The notes beneath the pieces are model-generated. The model made no database searches and was not told the DNA's origin. It worked only from the letters and a program-made list of their open reading frames with translations. From assembly GCA_910584345.1 (NCBI GenBank), contig CAJTZX010000034.1, forward strand, positions 1 to 44,053: a stretch of DNA of 44,053 nt, given 5' to 3'. Position numbers and translations under genes: made by a program. Below are positions 26,695 to 33,653 of the stretch, one piece after another (positions within the stretch are counted from its first letter, which is position 1; every line of letters starts with the position of its first letter). The stretch is from an uncultured Eubacterium sp. GTDB taxonomy: Bacteria; Bacillota; Clostridia; Lachnospirales; Lachnospiraceae.

Positions 26695-27183
26695 CTAAAT
26701 TTCTGTAATTTCTTCCCCGTCTTCATCATACAAAGTAAAAAACTTTGTATCAAGCTCCGGATAAGACCGTTTTAAAGAAATTGGTTTTCCACTGTTATTC
26801 AAAAAACAATGTTCGCTTTGCGCGACTGCACGCAGTTCCCCGGTCTCTTTGTCCGTCATACGATAAACAATTTTCATTTTCACGCTGTTGTAATCAATCA
26901 TCCTCGCCTCTATAACGACCGTATCACGAAAATGCACCATGCTTTTATACTCGCATTTCACCGAAAGCACCGGACTGATAATTTCCATCTCTTCCATTGC
27001 TTTGTAGCTGAACCCCATCTGGTCCATCAGATCCATTCTGGCCTCTTCCATCCATCGAATGTAATTGGAATGGTGTATGATTCCCATCTGGTCTGTTTCA
27101 TAATACTGTGCAGTATGCTCATATGGGTGGATTTTAATCTTTTCTCCTGTGTATGGTTTAATTCTGGTGTCTTTTACTGACAT
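26695..27183 (-). CDS. YbgC-like acyl-CoA thioesterase
   Basis: A 162-residue single hotdog domain of the 4-hydroxybenzoyl-CoA thioesterase/YbgC group. The active-site block YYETDQMGIIHHSNYIRWM carries the catalytic Asp, followed by EEARMDLM. The acyl substrate cannot be read from sequence. GGAAGGTG lies 5 bases before the ATG. It is the first gene after the promoter at 27238-27266 and sits 23 bp ahead of polA, so it heads the polA operon. Confidence 0.85.
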   Translation of the reverse strand: MSVKDTRIKPYTGEKIKIHPYEHTAQYYETDQMGIIHHSNYIRWMEEARMDLMDQMGFSYKAMEEMEIISPVLSVKCEYKSMVHFRDTVVIEARMIDYNSVKMKIVYRMTDKETGELRAVAQSEHCFLNNSGKPISLKRSYPELDTKFFTLYDEDGEEITEI

Positions 27184-27237
27184 GCAATCACCTTCCTGAT
27201 CTTCTTTTAGTTTGCAGTATTTTTGTACATAACTGTT

Positions 27238-27266
27238 ATTATGCCACAGTGAGTGCGCAATTTCAA
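27238..27266 (-). promoter_or_regulatory. Promoter of the thioesterase-polA-coaE operon
   Basis: The minus strand reads TTGAAA (27261-27266), a 17-bp spacer and CATAAT (27238-27243), 55 bp upstream of the thioesterase start. Confidence 0.6.
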
Positions 27267-27310
27267 GATGTAAGACAATTTCCTGAAAAAAATACGGCCA
27301 GGAAAGTAAT

Positions 27311-27532
27311 CATCTGGTTACTATTCATGGGCAATGTCATTTACTTAACGGATTCCCGAACGACTCTGCATCTGGCGGAATGGTTTTGCGCTGGATTTCA
27401 CCTCCGTTAAAAGCGCCCCCCCTCAAAGTCCTTTCAGAGGATGTTCCAGCCAGCAAAACCATTCCGCCAGACGCAAAGTCTGACTATGAAAAGCTTAAGT
27501 TAATGACATTGGCCGTGAATAGTAACATCATC
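27311..27532. repeat. Foldback element, ~97-bp imperfect arms
   Basis: The left arm (27311-27407) and the right arm (27435-27532) are inverted copies with scattered mismatches. Matching blocks include GGTTACTATTCA with TGAATAGTAAC, CAATGTCATT with AATGACATTG, and CTGGCGGAATGGTTTTGC with its complement. The central 27 bases include a run of C. No protein is encoded. It resembles a MITE-like or palindromic intergenic element that could fold into one long hairpin. It fills most of the gene-free stretch 27184-27658; the rest holds the two promoters. Confidence 0.8.
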
Positions 27533-27567
27533 TACGTTTTTAGAGAAACCTTCCTACAGACTCGGGC

Positions 27568-27596
27568 TTTACACCTTTTGTATCATCTGTTATGAT
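27568..27596 (+). promoter_or_regulatory. Promoter of small protein gene at 27659
   Basis: TTTACA (27568-27573), a 17-bp spacer and TATGAT (27591-27596) precede the small gene by about 60 bp. Confidence 0.55.
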
Positions 27597-27658
27597 TATG
27601 TTACAGCAATGATAGTGCAGAAAATTTTAAGTAAATACAAAGAAAGCAGGGTGATAGT

Positions 27659-27841
27659 ATGTCAGATAAAGAAATGATGCAAAAGAATATAGAAGAATTT
27701 ACAAGGTTACAGCAATACATGCTGCTGGTAGAAAAAGATTCGCCAGCGTATAAAACAATGAAAATCAGATATATTGAGTTAAAAGTTATTTTAAATTCAT
27801 CCGGCGTTAATTTAACAGAACTTGATATGATAAAAGAATAA
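27659..27841 (+). CDS. Small protein of unknown function, copy 1
   Basis: A 60-residue, charged, probably helical cytosolic protein with no signal peptide. Its C-terminal half (around YIELKVILNSSGVNLTELD) aligns with the protein at 31187-31381 (YKILKALLQVSGVNLEDID), so the two are paralogues on either side of the thiamin operon. AGGGTGATAGT precedes the ATG, and a promoter and intrinsic terminator frame it, which argues for a real monocistronic gene. No family was recognised. Confidence 0.7.
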   Translation: MSDKEMMQKNIEEFTRLQQYMLLVEKDSPAYKTMKIRYIELKVILNSSGVNLTELDMIKE

Positions 27842-27881
27842 GGAAACTATACGTATTTAAATCTTTTCTATAGTTCCTAAG

Positions 27882-27920
27882 AGGCTCAAACACTGTATTT
27901 ATACATATTTGAGCCTTTTT
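27882..27920 (+). terminator. Intrinsic terminator of small protein gene
   Basis: AGGCTCAAA (27882-27890) pairs with TTTGAGCCT (27908-27916) and is followed by a T run on the plus strand. A weaker stem (GGAAACTATA with TATAGTTCC) lies just before it. Confidence 0.85.
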
Positions 27921-27959
27921 ACATGTTCAAAGACACGAAAAAAATCATGCAAACAGCAA

Positions 27960-28568
27960 TCATTCCATTTGATATTCTTCGAATCTTTCCTGTACATTCT
28001 CATACCGCATACATTCTGACATCACACAGACTCCGTATGCACCTGCCTGGATACACGCCGGCGCATTCTGCGCATGAATGCCTCCCAACGCATAAACCGG
28101 CAGGTGCGGCACCGTTTCACAAACTTCCCACAAGAATGAAAGCCCCCTTGGCGGCACTCCCGGCTTACAGTCTGTTGCAAACACATGGCCGGCAGTAATA
28201 TAAGCCGCTCCCGCTCTTTGCGCCTGCAGCGCTTCCTTCGCGGAATGCACCGATGCGCCAAGGACGCAAAAACGCCGCTTCTGCTCTTCCGGCATCGATA
28301 ACAGCAGTTGCAGCGGCAGATGCAGCGCTGCCGCTCCAAGACATAACGCCGTTTCTGTATAGGTATGTAAAATACATAACACATGATACTGTGCGCAAAT
28401 ATCCATGACCTGTGCAGCAAGCGTTTTGTATGCGTGCTCCGGCAAATCTTTTTCCCGGACGATAATCGCTTCCGGCCCCGCCTGCGCAATGTTTATGATT
28501 TGATTCTTATAATCCTGCACTGACAAATGTCTGTTTGTAATACAGCAAATTTTGATCTGTTTTGACAT
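27960..28568 (-). CDS. tenI: TenI-like thiazole tautomerase
   Basis: A 202-residue TIM-barrel protein of the ThiE/TenI superfamily. The block AYITAGHVFATDCKPG matches the TenI signature carrying its catalytic His (GHVFETDCK in Bacillus), preceded by GASVHSAKEAL. The usual ThiE block NDRxDLA...DGVHLGQ is replaced by HTYTETALCLGAAALHLP. It is therefore more likely to aromatise the ThiG product than to couple thiazole and pyrimidine phosphates. The ATG at 28568 lies 5 bases after AAAGGAG and 10 bp after thiH. It is the last gene of the operon. Confidence 0.75.
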   Translation of the reverse strand: MSKQIKICCITNRHLSVQDYKNQIINIAQAGPEAIIVREKDLPEHAYKTLAAQVMDICAQYHVLCILHTYTETALCLGAAALHLPLQLLLSMPEEQKRRFCVLGASVHSAKEALQAQRAGAAYITAGHVFATDCKPGVPPRGLSFLWEVCETVPHLPVYALGGIHAQNAPACIQAGAYGVCVMSECMRYENVQERFEEYQME

Positions 28569-28578
28569 CCTGTCTCCT

Positions 28579-29907
28579 TTATGACACATAAATATAATCA
28601 TTTAGAACCGGCTGCAGCCCTTTCGAAGCAATATCCTCATACATTTGCGCAAAACTTCTGCCGTCTGAGATTTCAAACTGCTCATCGCCTGTCTCAGCCT
28701 CTTGTATGCCATGGTATTTGCTCTCATGATCGCCGATTCCCGTCGACACTCCCGCAGATACTTTTGTCGCAGCTATCTTTATAATGCCGTCCCGAAAATG
28801 CTTCTGTTCTCTGGATGACACAGTAATCCCAACATAGGGCAAAAAAATACGATACGCGCAAAGCACCTGGCAAAGCTGCTTTTCATGCACATCCTGCGGA
28901 GAGATCTTATCATTATTCACAATGGGACGCAGCCTTGGACAGGATAAGGAATATTCTACATATGGGTATTTGCGCTGAAGGTAATACACATGCAGCGCCG
29001 AAGCAAGCGCATCTTTACGAAAATCAGACAGCCCAAGCAGCGCTGAAAACGCCACTCCCCGCATACCACCCATAATCGCCCTCTCCTGTGCTTCAAATCG
29101 ATATGGAAATACGCGCTTATGCCCCATTAAATGTAGTTTTTCGTACTGTTTTGCGTCATAAGTTTCCTGAAATACGGTAATATAGTCCGCGCCGCATTCA
29201 TGCAGATAACGATAGTCTGCACTGTTTACCGGATAAATCTCCAGGCCCACATTGCGAAAATACTGTGCGGCCAGCTTGCAGGCTTCCCCGATATACGTAA
29301 TATCACTCATTGTATGGCTCTCGCCTGTCAAAATCAGTATCTCTTCCATACCGGAATCTGCAATGACCTGCATCTCATGCCGGATTTCTTCCATCGTCAG
29401 TTTTTTGCGGGAAATATCATTATAACAATTAAATCCGCAATACACACAATAATTTTCACAGTAATTGGCAATATATAGCGGCGTAAACAAATACACCGTA
29501 TTTCCAAAATGCCTGCTTGTCTCGTATTTTGCCCTCACCGCCATCTCTTCCAGATGCGGCAGCGCTGCCGGAGACAGCAATGCCTTGAAATCTTCCACCG
29601 AACATGTCTCACGCATCAGCGCACGTCGTACATCTGCATCCGTATATTGCTGCGGCTGAAAGCTTTGCATCTGTCCAAGTACTTTTTCCATAATATCCGA
29701 AGAGATACGTTCCATCCCTTCCATATATTCCATCGGATCTGTCCTCGCTGACGGATCCTGTTCCACCCGGTGTTTGCGCTCTAATGCGTCTGCCGTCAGC
29801 TTATTGGAATCTACAAAAAACTGGTTTTGTGTCAACTTCTTTTCCTTCTTTCTTACCTGGTTCTTTACATTCTTCTTTGCATTCTTCTTTTTTAGTTTTG
29901 ATCTCAT
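28579..29907 (-). CDS. thiH: 2-iminoacetate synthase
   Basis: A radical-SAM enzyme that splits tyrosine to dehydroglycine for the thiamin thiazole ring. The cluster motif is CENYCVYCGFNC, preceded by YLFTPLYIANY, and the core LLSPAALPHLEEMA is typical. From the ATG at 29907 it has 442 residues, of which the first 58 form an unusual Lys-rich tail (KKKNAKKNVKNQVRKKEKK). An internal ATG at 29733, with GAGGA 8 bases upstream, would give 384 residues, the normal length. The true start is uncertain. It lies 7 bp after thiG. Confidence 0.9.
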   Translation of the reverse strand: MRSKLKKKNAKKNVKNQVRKKEKKLTQNQFFVDSNKLTADALERKHRVEQDPSARTDPMEYMEGMERISSDIMEKVLGQMQSFQPQQYTDADVRRALMRETCSVEDFKALLSPAALPHLEEMAVRAKYETSRHFGNTVYLFTPLYIANYCENYCVYCGFNCYNDISRKKLTMEEIRHEMQVIADSGMEEILILTGESHTMSDITYIGEACKLAAQYFRNVGLEIYPVNSADYRYLHECGADYITVFQETYDAKQYEKLHLMGHKRVFPYRFEAQERAIMGGMRGVAFSALLGLSDFRKDALASALHVYYLQRKYPYVEYSLSCPRLRPIVNNDKISPQDVHEKQLCQVLCAYRIFLPYVGITVSSREQKHFRDGIIKIAATKVSAGVSTGIGDHESKYHGIQEAETGDEQFEISDGRSFAQMYEDIASKGLQPVLNDYIYVS

Positions 29908-29914
29908 TGCATCT

Positions 29915-30691
29915 TTATGCGTCTCTCAAAAATCCGGTCAAAGGATCCGAAGCGGCCGCTCCCCGTTCCAGCACACGCCCAAGTCCGGCTAAATAAGCGC
30001 TGCGCCCTGCTTCAATCGCATTTTTAAAAGCTCCTGCCATTGCCGGAATATCTCCAGCGGTTGCAATGGCGGTATTTGCCATAATTGCAGCTGCGCCCAT
30101 TTCCATAGCCTCACATGCCTGCGACGGGCGTCCGATGCCCGCGTCTACAATAATCGGCACATCTATTTCATCGATTAAAATCTGAATAAACGCTTTCGTT
30201 GCCAGGCCCTTATTGGAGCCGATTGGAGAAGCTAACGGCATGACTGCCGCCGCGCCTGCATTTACCAAATCTCTGGCCGTATACAAATCGGGATACATAT
30301 AAGCAAGCACGACAAAGCCTTCTTTCGCAAGCTGTTCCGTAGCTTTCACGGTTTCCACATTATCCGGAAGCAAATATTTGCTGTCTTTCATAATTTCAAT
30401 TTTTACAAAGTCGCCGCACCCTAATTCTCGTGACAAACGCGCGATGCGGACAGCTTCTTTCGCATCTCTGGCACCCGAAGTATTCGGCAGCAGCGTCACG
30501 CCTTTGGGAATGTAGTCCAAAATATTTTCATTTTTCTTAGTATTTGTACGCCGCACAGCAAGCGTAATAATCTGTGCCCCTGCATTTTCTACAGCTGCTT
30601 TGATAAGTTCCATCGAATACTTTCCAGAACCAAGAATAAATCGAGAAGAAAATTCCTTTCCTCCTAATGTAAACGTATCTTTTCCTGCCAT
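29915..30691 (-). CDS. thiG: Thiazole synthase
   Basis: A 258-residue TIM barrel that builds thiazole phosphate from deoxyxylulose 5-phosphate, dehydroglycine and ThiS-thiocarboxylate. The Schiff-base Lys lies in DFVKIEIMKD; other matches are LLPNTSGARDA-like text, AVMPLASPIGSNKG and PIIVDAGIGRPSQA. The length is typical. AAAAGGAG lies 8 bases before the ATG. A 149-bp gap with a hairpin separates it from thiS. No thiF is nearby, so ThiS adenylation must rely on another E1-like enzyme. Confidence 0.95.
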   Translation of the reverse strand: MAGKDTFTLGGKEFSSRFILGSGKYSMELIKAAVENAGAQIITLAVRRTNTKKNENILDYIPKGVTLLPNTSGARDAKEAVRIARLSRELGCGDFVKIEIMKDSKYLLPDNVETVKATEQLAKEGFVVLAYMYPDLYTARDLVNAGAAAVMPLASPIGSNKGLATKAFIQILIDEIDVPIIVDAGIGRPSQACEAMEMGAAAIMANTAIATAGDIPAMAGAFKNAIEAGRSAYLAGLGRVLERGAAASDPLTGFLRDA

Positions 30692-30716
30692 ATCTATTGC
30701 TCCTTTTCTGTTTTCT

Positions 30717-30748
30717 GTAACAGTTCAGATAACCCATAGAACTGTTAC
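30717..30748. repeat. Perfect hairpin between thiS and thiG
   Basis: GTAACAGTTC (30717-30726) pairs perfectly with GAACTGTTAC (30739-30748). There is no U-tract on the operon strand, so it may affect mRNA processing or stability; on the opposite strand GTTTTTCTTT follows. Confidence 0.5.
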
Positions 30749-30840
30749 GTTTTTCTTTCTATAATTATGAACTATTAATGCTTCAGACATTGATCGTCAA
30801 AATCCGGCTGCTGTTTAACAGAACTTTGCGTGCATCGTAT

Positions 30841-31035
30841 TCAGCCTCCGCCTACAAAACTTACAACTTCTAAAACATCTCCCTCCTGAATTACATAACT
30901 ATCATATCTGCTTTTTGGTACAATCTGTTCATTGCATTCTACGGCAATGCCGTCTGCCGGATAGTTATTTTGCTTTAAATACTCTTTTAAGAGCAGCCCT
31001 GCAGCCGCCTCTTCCTTTCCGTTAATCAGAACCAT
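30841..31035 (-). CDS. thiS: Sulfur carrier protein ThiS
   Basis: A 64-residue ubiquitin-like sulfur carrier with the essential Gly-Gly end (SFVGGG). It carries the thiocarboxylate sulfur to ThiG. The ATG at 31035 (MVLINGKEE) has GGAG 9 bases upstream; a longer in-frame extension would run back through the leader hairpin and is rejected. It is the first gene of the thiazole operon, directly after the regulatory leader. Confidence 0.9.
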   Translation of the reverse strand: MVLINGKEEAAAGLLLKEYLKQNNYPADGIAVECNEQIVPKSRYDSYVIQEGDVLEVVSFVGGG

Positions 31036-31063
31036 TCTTTCTCTCTCCTTTCCCTTTTTCAAC

Positions 31064-31120
31064 AAAAAAGCCGCACAAAGAAATACACCCGTGGTGGTGC
31101 ACCCCTTCATGCGGCTTTTG
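31064..31120 (-). promoter_or_regulatory. HMP-PP (thiS motif) riboswitch candidate
   Basis: On the minus strand a stem AAAAGCCGC/GCGGCTTTT closed by a T run forms an intrinsic terminator only 30 bp before thiS. Its large apical part holds a G-rich/C-rich pair of short motifs (GGGGTGCACC, CACCACGGGTG) that could form a pseudoknot. This matches the known thiS-motif class, where the aptamer for the thiamin precursor HMP-PP is embedded in the terminator. It lacks the conserved features of a TPP riboswitch. Assignment is from layout and location, not from a covariance search. Confidence 0.7.
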
Positions 31121-31141
31121 CCGACACTCTATAATGTATTT

Positions 31142-31170
31142 ATACTACTTTGTTCTGCATGATTTGTCAA
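31142..31170 (-). promoter_or_regulatory. Promoter of the thiSGH-tenI operon
   Basis: The minus strand reads TTGACA (31165-31170), a 17-bp spacer and TAGTAT (31142-31147), about 25 bp before the leader hairpin. Confidence 0.65.
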
Positions 31171-31186
31171 GAGTCAATTTGGATGC

Positions 31187-31381
31187 TCATGATTCTTTAA
31201 TTTCATCAATGTCTTCCAAATTTACGCCGGACACTTGCAGCAGTGCCTTAAGTATTTTATATTCCTTTTTTAATTTTCCATATGTCTCTGTTGCATTTTC
31301 TTTCTTTGCCGATACCATGTAATCTTGAATCTTTTTAAAATCATCCAATGCGGCTTTCGTAACTTCTATCCCAGACGGCAT
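31187..31381 (-). CDS. Small protein of unknown function, copy 2
   Basis: A 64-residue charged, helical protein paralogous to the one at 27659-27841; the best-conserved part is the C-terminal SGVNLxxxDxIKE. The ATG at 31381 follows GGGAGGTG by 5 bases; a frame starting five codons earlier includes that site. The gene ends 17 bp before the thi promoter. No family or function was recognised; being duplicated around a thiamin operon is the only clue. Confidence 0.7.
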   Translation of the reverse strand: MPSGIEVTKAALDDFKKIQDYMVSAKKENATETYGKLKKEYKILKALLQVSGVNLEDIDEIKES

Positions 31382-31516
31382 ATTATCACCTCCCAATTAT
31401 GAAAAGACGGTTACCCGAATACATTTACTATATCACAATCGAACCGTTAAGTCTATGATTATTTGACAAATCCCCAGGTTAAACTTAAAACCAGCTTTTT
31501 TTTAAAAGACCAGAAT

Positions 31517-31694
31517 TCATGACGTCTGCAGCGCCTTCGCTTCTCCCTCTGCCGTTTTTTCCCTGCGGATCCGCAGCTTACCTTTCCGTCATCCAACGCT
31601 GATACTCTATCCGTTCATTTTCTGCTAAATAGCGTCTTATTCTGTCAAACACATTGTTTTTTTATCATAAGCCAATATAATCAATATCGTAGTT
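31517..31694 (-). pseudogene. Decayed 3' end of an unidentified gene
   Basis: On the minus strand the sequence reads like a protein C-terminus: NVFDRIRRYLAENERIEYQR, then a stop, then in another frame LRIRREKTAEGEAKALQTS and a stop. Upstream the frame breaks again after NYDIDYIGL. The same RIEYQR segment occurs in the repeat at 35789-35990, so both repeats carry pieces of one ancestral gene. The family was not recognised. Confidence 0.45.
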
Positions 31695-31790
31695 TTTATT
31701 TTTTATGAACATCATCCCTGTATCTTATTGGATTCCGGTAAAGATTGCAAATATTTAAAAAGGCGGTTTAAACTAAAATCAAATATCTTT
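31596..31790 (+). repeat. Direct repeat copy A, leader of secreted-protein gene
   Basis: About 195 bp nearly matching 35789-35990, with the first 100 bp most similar (both begin ACGCTGATACTCTATCCG). It ends about 100 bp before the secreted-protein start at 31891. Together with the decayed frame and a possible TATAAT at 31817-31822, it accounts for the gene-free stretch 31397-31890; a CTGCGGATCCGCAG palindrome at 31563-31576 is also there. Confidence 0.8.
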
Positions 31791-31890
31791 TTACGAAAAT
31801 CTAAATAAGGAAAGTTTATAATATATGAAAATTGTTTACAATTTTTATGTGGAAGAAAGATTCTTGAAAATATGTAAGGAGATGGTTATT

Positions 31891-32373
31891 TTGTTAAATA
31901 AAAAAACAATTGTGTATATGTATATTGTTATGGCATCTTTGATGACTTTTCTTTCATGTATTAAGGTGGCAGGAAATGTCCCTAATGAGGGGCGTAGTGA
32001 ATTTATACATGAAAAAGATGTTGAAAAGTCTGATTATGTAAGCAGTGACGAAGCTTTTATTCGTTTTAAGAATTCAGATGATTTGATATATCGTGATTAT
32101 GGAAGCAACGCCTTACAAGTGGATGAAAACAGCAAAATCATAATAAACTTAAACGAGTTTGATTCTTACAACACACAATATATTTATGCATATAATTGCA
32201 TCACTGAAAAGACAATGAAATTTCAGTTTTCCAATATGATAGAATATGAAAATGTACCACAGGGGGTATATTTTATATATATGATAACAATTGATGGGAA
32301 GAAAATTGATTTATCAAGGAACACTATGGTTGAACATAACATAAATTCTGGCAATGGTGTTGTGGGGTTATGA
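31891..32373 (+). CDS. Exported protein of unknown function
   Basis: A 160-residue protein with a basic start (LNKKT), one hydrophobic helix (IVYMYIVMASLMTFLSC) and a polar extracytoplasmic part. The Cys after FLS is not a canonical lipobox. The TTG at 31891 is chosen because AAGGAG lies 9 bases upstream; an ATG at 31825 in the same frame sits only 3 bases after the TATAAT and would be at or before the transcript start. The exported part looks like a beta-rich domain (IIINLNEFDSY, ENVPQGVYFIYMI). It follows repeat copy A. No family recognised. Confidence 0.6.
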   Translation: MLNKKTIVYMYIVMASLMTFLSCIKVAGNVPNEGRSEFIHEKDVEKSDYVSSDEAFIRFKNSDDLIYRDYGSNALQVDENSKIIINLNEFDSYNTQYIYAYNCITEKTMKFQFSNMIEYENVPQGVYFIYMITIDGKKIDLSRNTMVEHNINSGNGVVGL

Positions 32374-32432
32374 TTGTTTATAGAAATTTTTATTCTATAT
32401 ATAATAATACAAAATAAAGGGAAAATTATTAC

Positions 32433-32864
32433 ATGTTCAAAAAGTTCAAATCGATTGTGGCGTTATTTATGGCAGTTGTTCTTATATTAGGGCAAAATTC
32501 ATATGCTTTTGCGAGGGCGGAGGTTAATGCTTTAGCTCCTTATCAAGAAAAACTTATATTCTTGAATAATGAACTTGATACAGATTATGTTTTATCACCA
32601 ACGGAAGATACTACGTATGATGAGATGGTAACTTTTTATACCAATATGTCAATAAATGAATTTGAGAAATATGTTAGGGATGCTTATGCTGCATATAAGG
32701 CTGAGAGATGGACATCATCATTTTCTGATGATAAAAAAACAGTAGATATGAGTTATAGATGTGTCAAATGTGTTTCTCAAAATTTAATATATGCCACTAA
32801 ATATACGGTTAATATGACTTTTAAAGCAGGTGCAGGAGATATACATGCGATAATTACGGTATGA
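32433..32864 (+). CDS. Small secreted protein
   Basis: A 143-residue protein with a clear signal peptide (FKSIVALFMAVVLILG, cleavage likely after SYAFA). The mature part starts with PYQEKLIFLNNELDTDY and MSINEFEKYVRDAY, a pattern similar to short repeats seen in secreted proteins of Clostridia. The C-terminal half (KTVDMSYRCVKCVSQNLIYA) has two Cys three apart. It lies 59 bp after the previous exported protein, so the two may form an operon. Function unknown. Confidence 0.65.
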   Translation: MFKKFKSIVALFMAVVLILGQNSYAFARAEVNALAPYQEKLIFLNNELDTDYVLSPTEDTTYDEMVTFYTNMSINEFEKYVRDAYAAYKAERWTSSFSDDKKTVDMSYRCVKCVSQNLIYATKYTVNMTFKAGAGDIHAIITV

Positions 32865-33068
32865 TATATATTTAATGAAGCCATGTCATCCAATAGCAAT
32901 TCAATTGGCAAAAATCCTCAATGTACCACGCTACACCTCCGGTTTTTGCCATGCACTCTCGAAAAAATATCCAGCGTAAACCTAATGCTCCATCTGGCCA
33001 GAAATTAGAGTTTAGTACTGACTGATTCACCTCAGTGCAAGGCAAAACTAACTTTAGATACAAAAGCG

Positions 33069-33098
33069 TTGGGCGCCTTCCTTATGGAGGGCGCCCAA
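33069..33098. terminator. Bidirectional GC-rich hairpin
   Basis: TTGGGCGCC pairs with GGCGCCCAA, with further TCC/GGA pairing inside. It lies between the convergent secreted-protein and Nudix genes. A-rich flanks give only short T runs, AGTTTTTC on the plus strand and CTTTTG on the minus strand. Confidence 0.7.
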
Positions 33099-33128
33099 AA
33101 ACAGTTTTTCTTACAAATATCTGAAATG

Positions 33129-33599
33129 CTAAAATGATTTTCCGTTTAAAGATTTCTCAACGAGCATATCATTTTCATATTTTAATTTTAAGGAAAAAAA
33201 CGGATGATTTTCTTCTATCATTTTAAAGAAAATCTTATCTCCTTCCCAGATGGGCAAACGATATACATCTGTTTTTTCTACCCATTCCAAATTGCCTTCC
33301 TCACATTCCGTAAGCTCACCGCTAAATGAATCTGCCGTATATAAAAACATATACTCCGTCTGCTGTTTATCACAGATAAATGTAATAATCCCTCGAAATC
33401 TCCATGATGTCAATGTCAGTCCGGTTTCTTCCTTTACTTCACGCAGCAGGCATTCTTCCGGCGACTCGTCCGCCTCAAAATGGCCGCCCACACCAACCCA
33501 TTTATCTCTGTTTATGTCATTCTCTTTTTTTACCCTGTGCATCATCAGATATCTTCCGTCTTTTTCAATATAGCATAGCGTCGTCTGATTACTTTTCAT
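33129..33599 (-). CDS. Nudix hydrolase, MutT-like
   Basis: A 156-residue single Nudix domain. The Nudix box GGHFEADESPEECLLREVKE followed by ETGL is complete (Gx5Ex7REUxEExGU). It is close to 8-oxo-dGTP diphosphatase-like proteins, but the substrate is not certain. The ATG at 33599 is chosen; a GTG five codons upstream lies inside the AAGGAG site. The gene follows the GH31 gene by about 55 bp and may share its transcript. Confidence 0.85.
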   Translation of the reverse strand: MKSNQTTLCYIEKDGRYLMMHRVKKENDINRDKWVGVGGHFEADESPEECLLREVKEETGLTLTSWRFRGIITFICDKQQTEYMFLYTADSFSGELTECEEGNLEWVEKTDVYRLPIWEGDKIFFKMIEENHPFFSLKLKYENDMLVEKSLNGKSF

Positions 33600-33653
33600 C
33601 CTTTGTAATTTCACTCCTTCCTGTTTTGTGCTAAGGAACTGTATCGAACCGAT

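Noticed and set aside
27380..27595. A 71-codon plus-strand frame
   Set aside because: It lies across the right arm and centre of the foldback element and has no ribosome site.
31040..31150. TPP riboswitch upstream of thiS
   Set aside because: The region is too short and lacks the conserved CUGAGA and related TPP aptamer segments; the terminator-embedded thiS motif fits better.
32872..33063. A 63-codon minus-strand frame (possible transposase fragment)
   Set aside because: Trp-rich text but no start signal, no family match and no inverted repeats around it.
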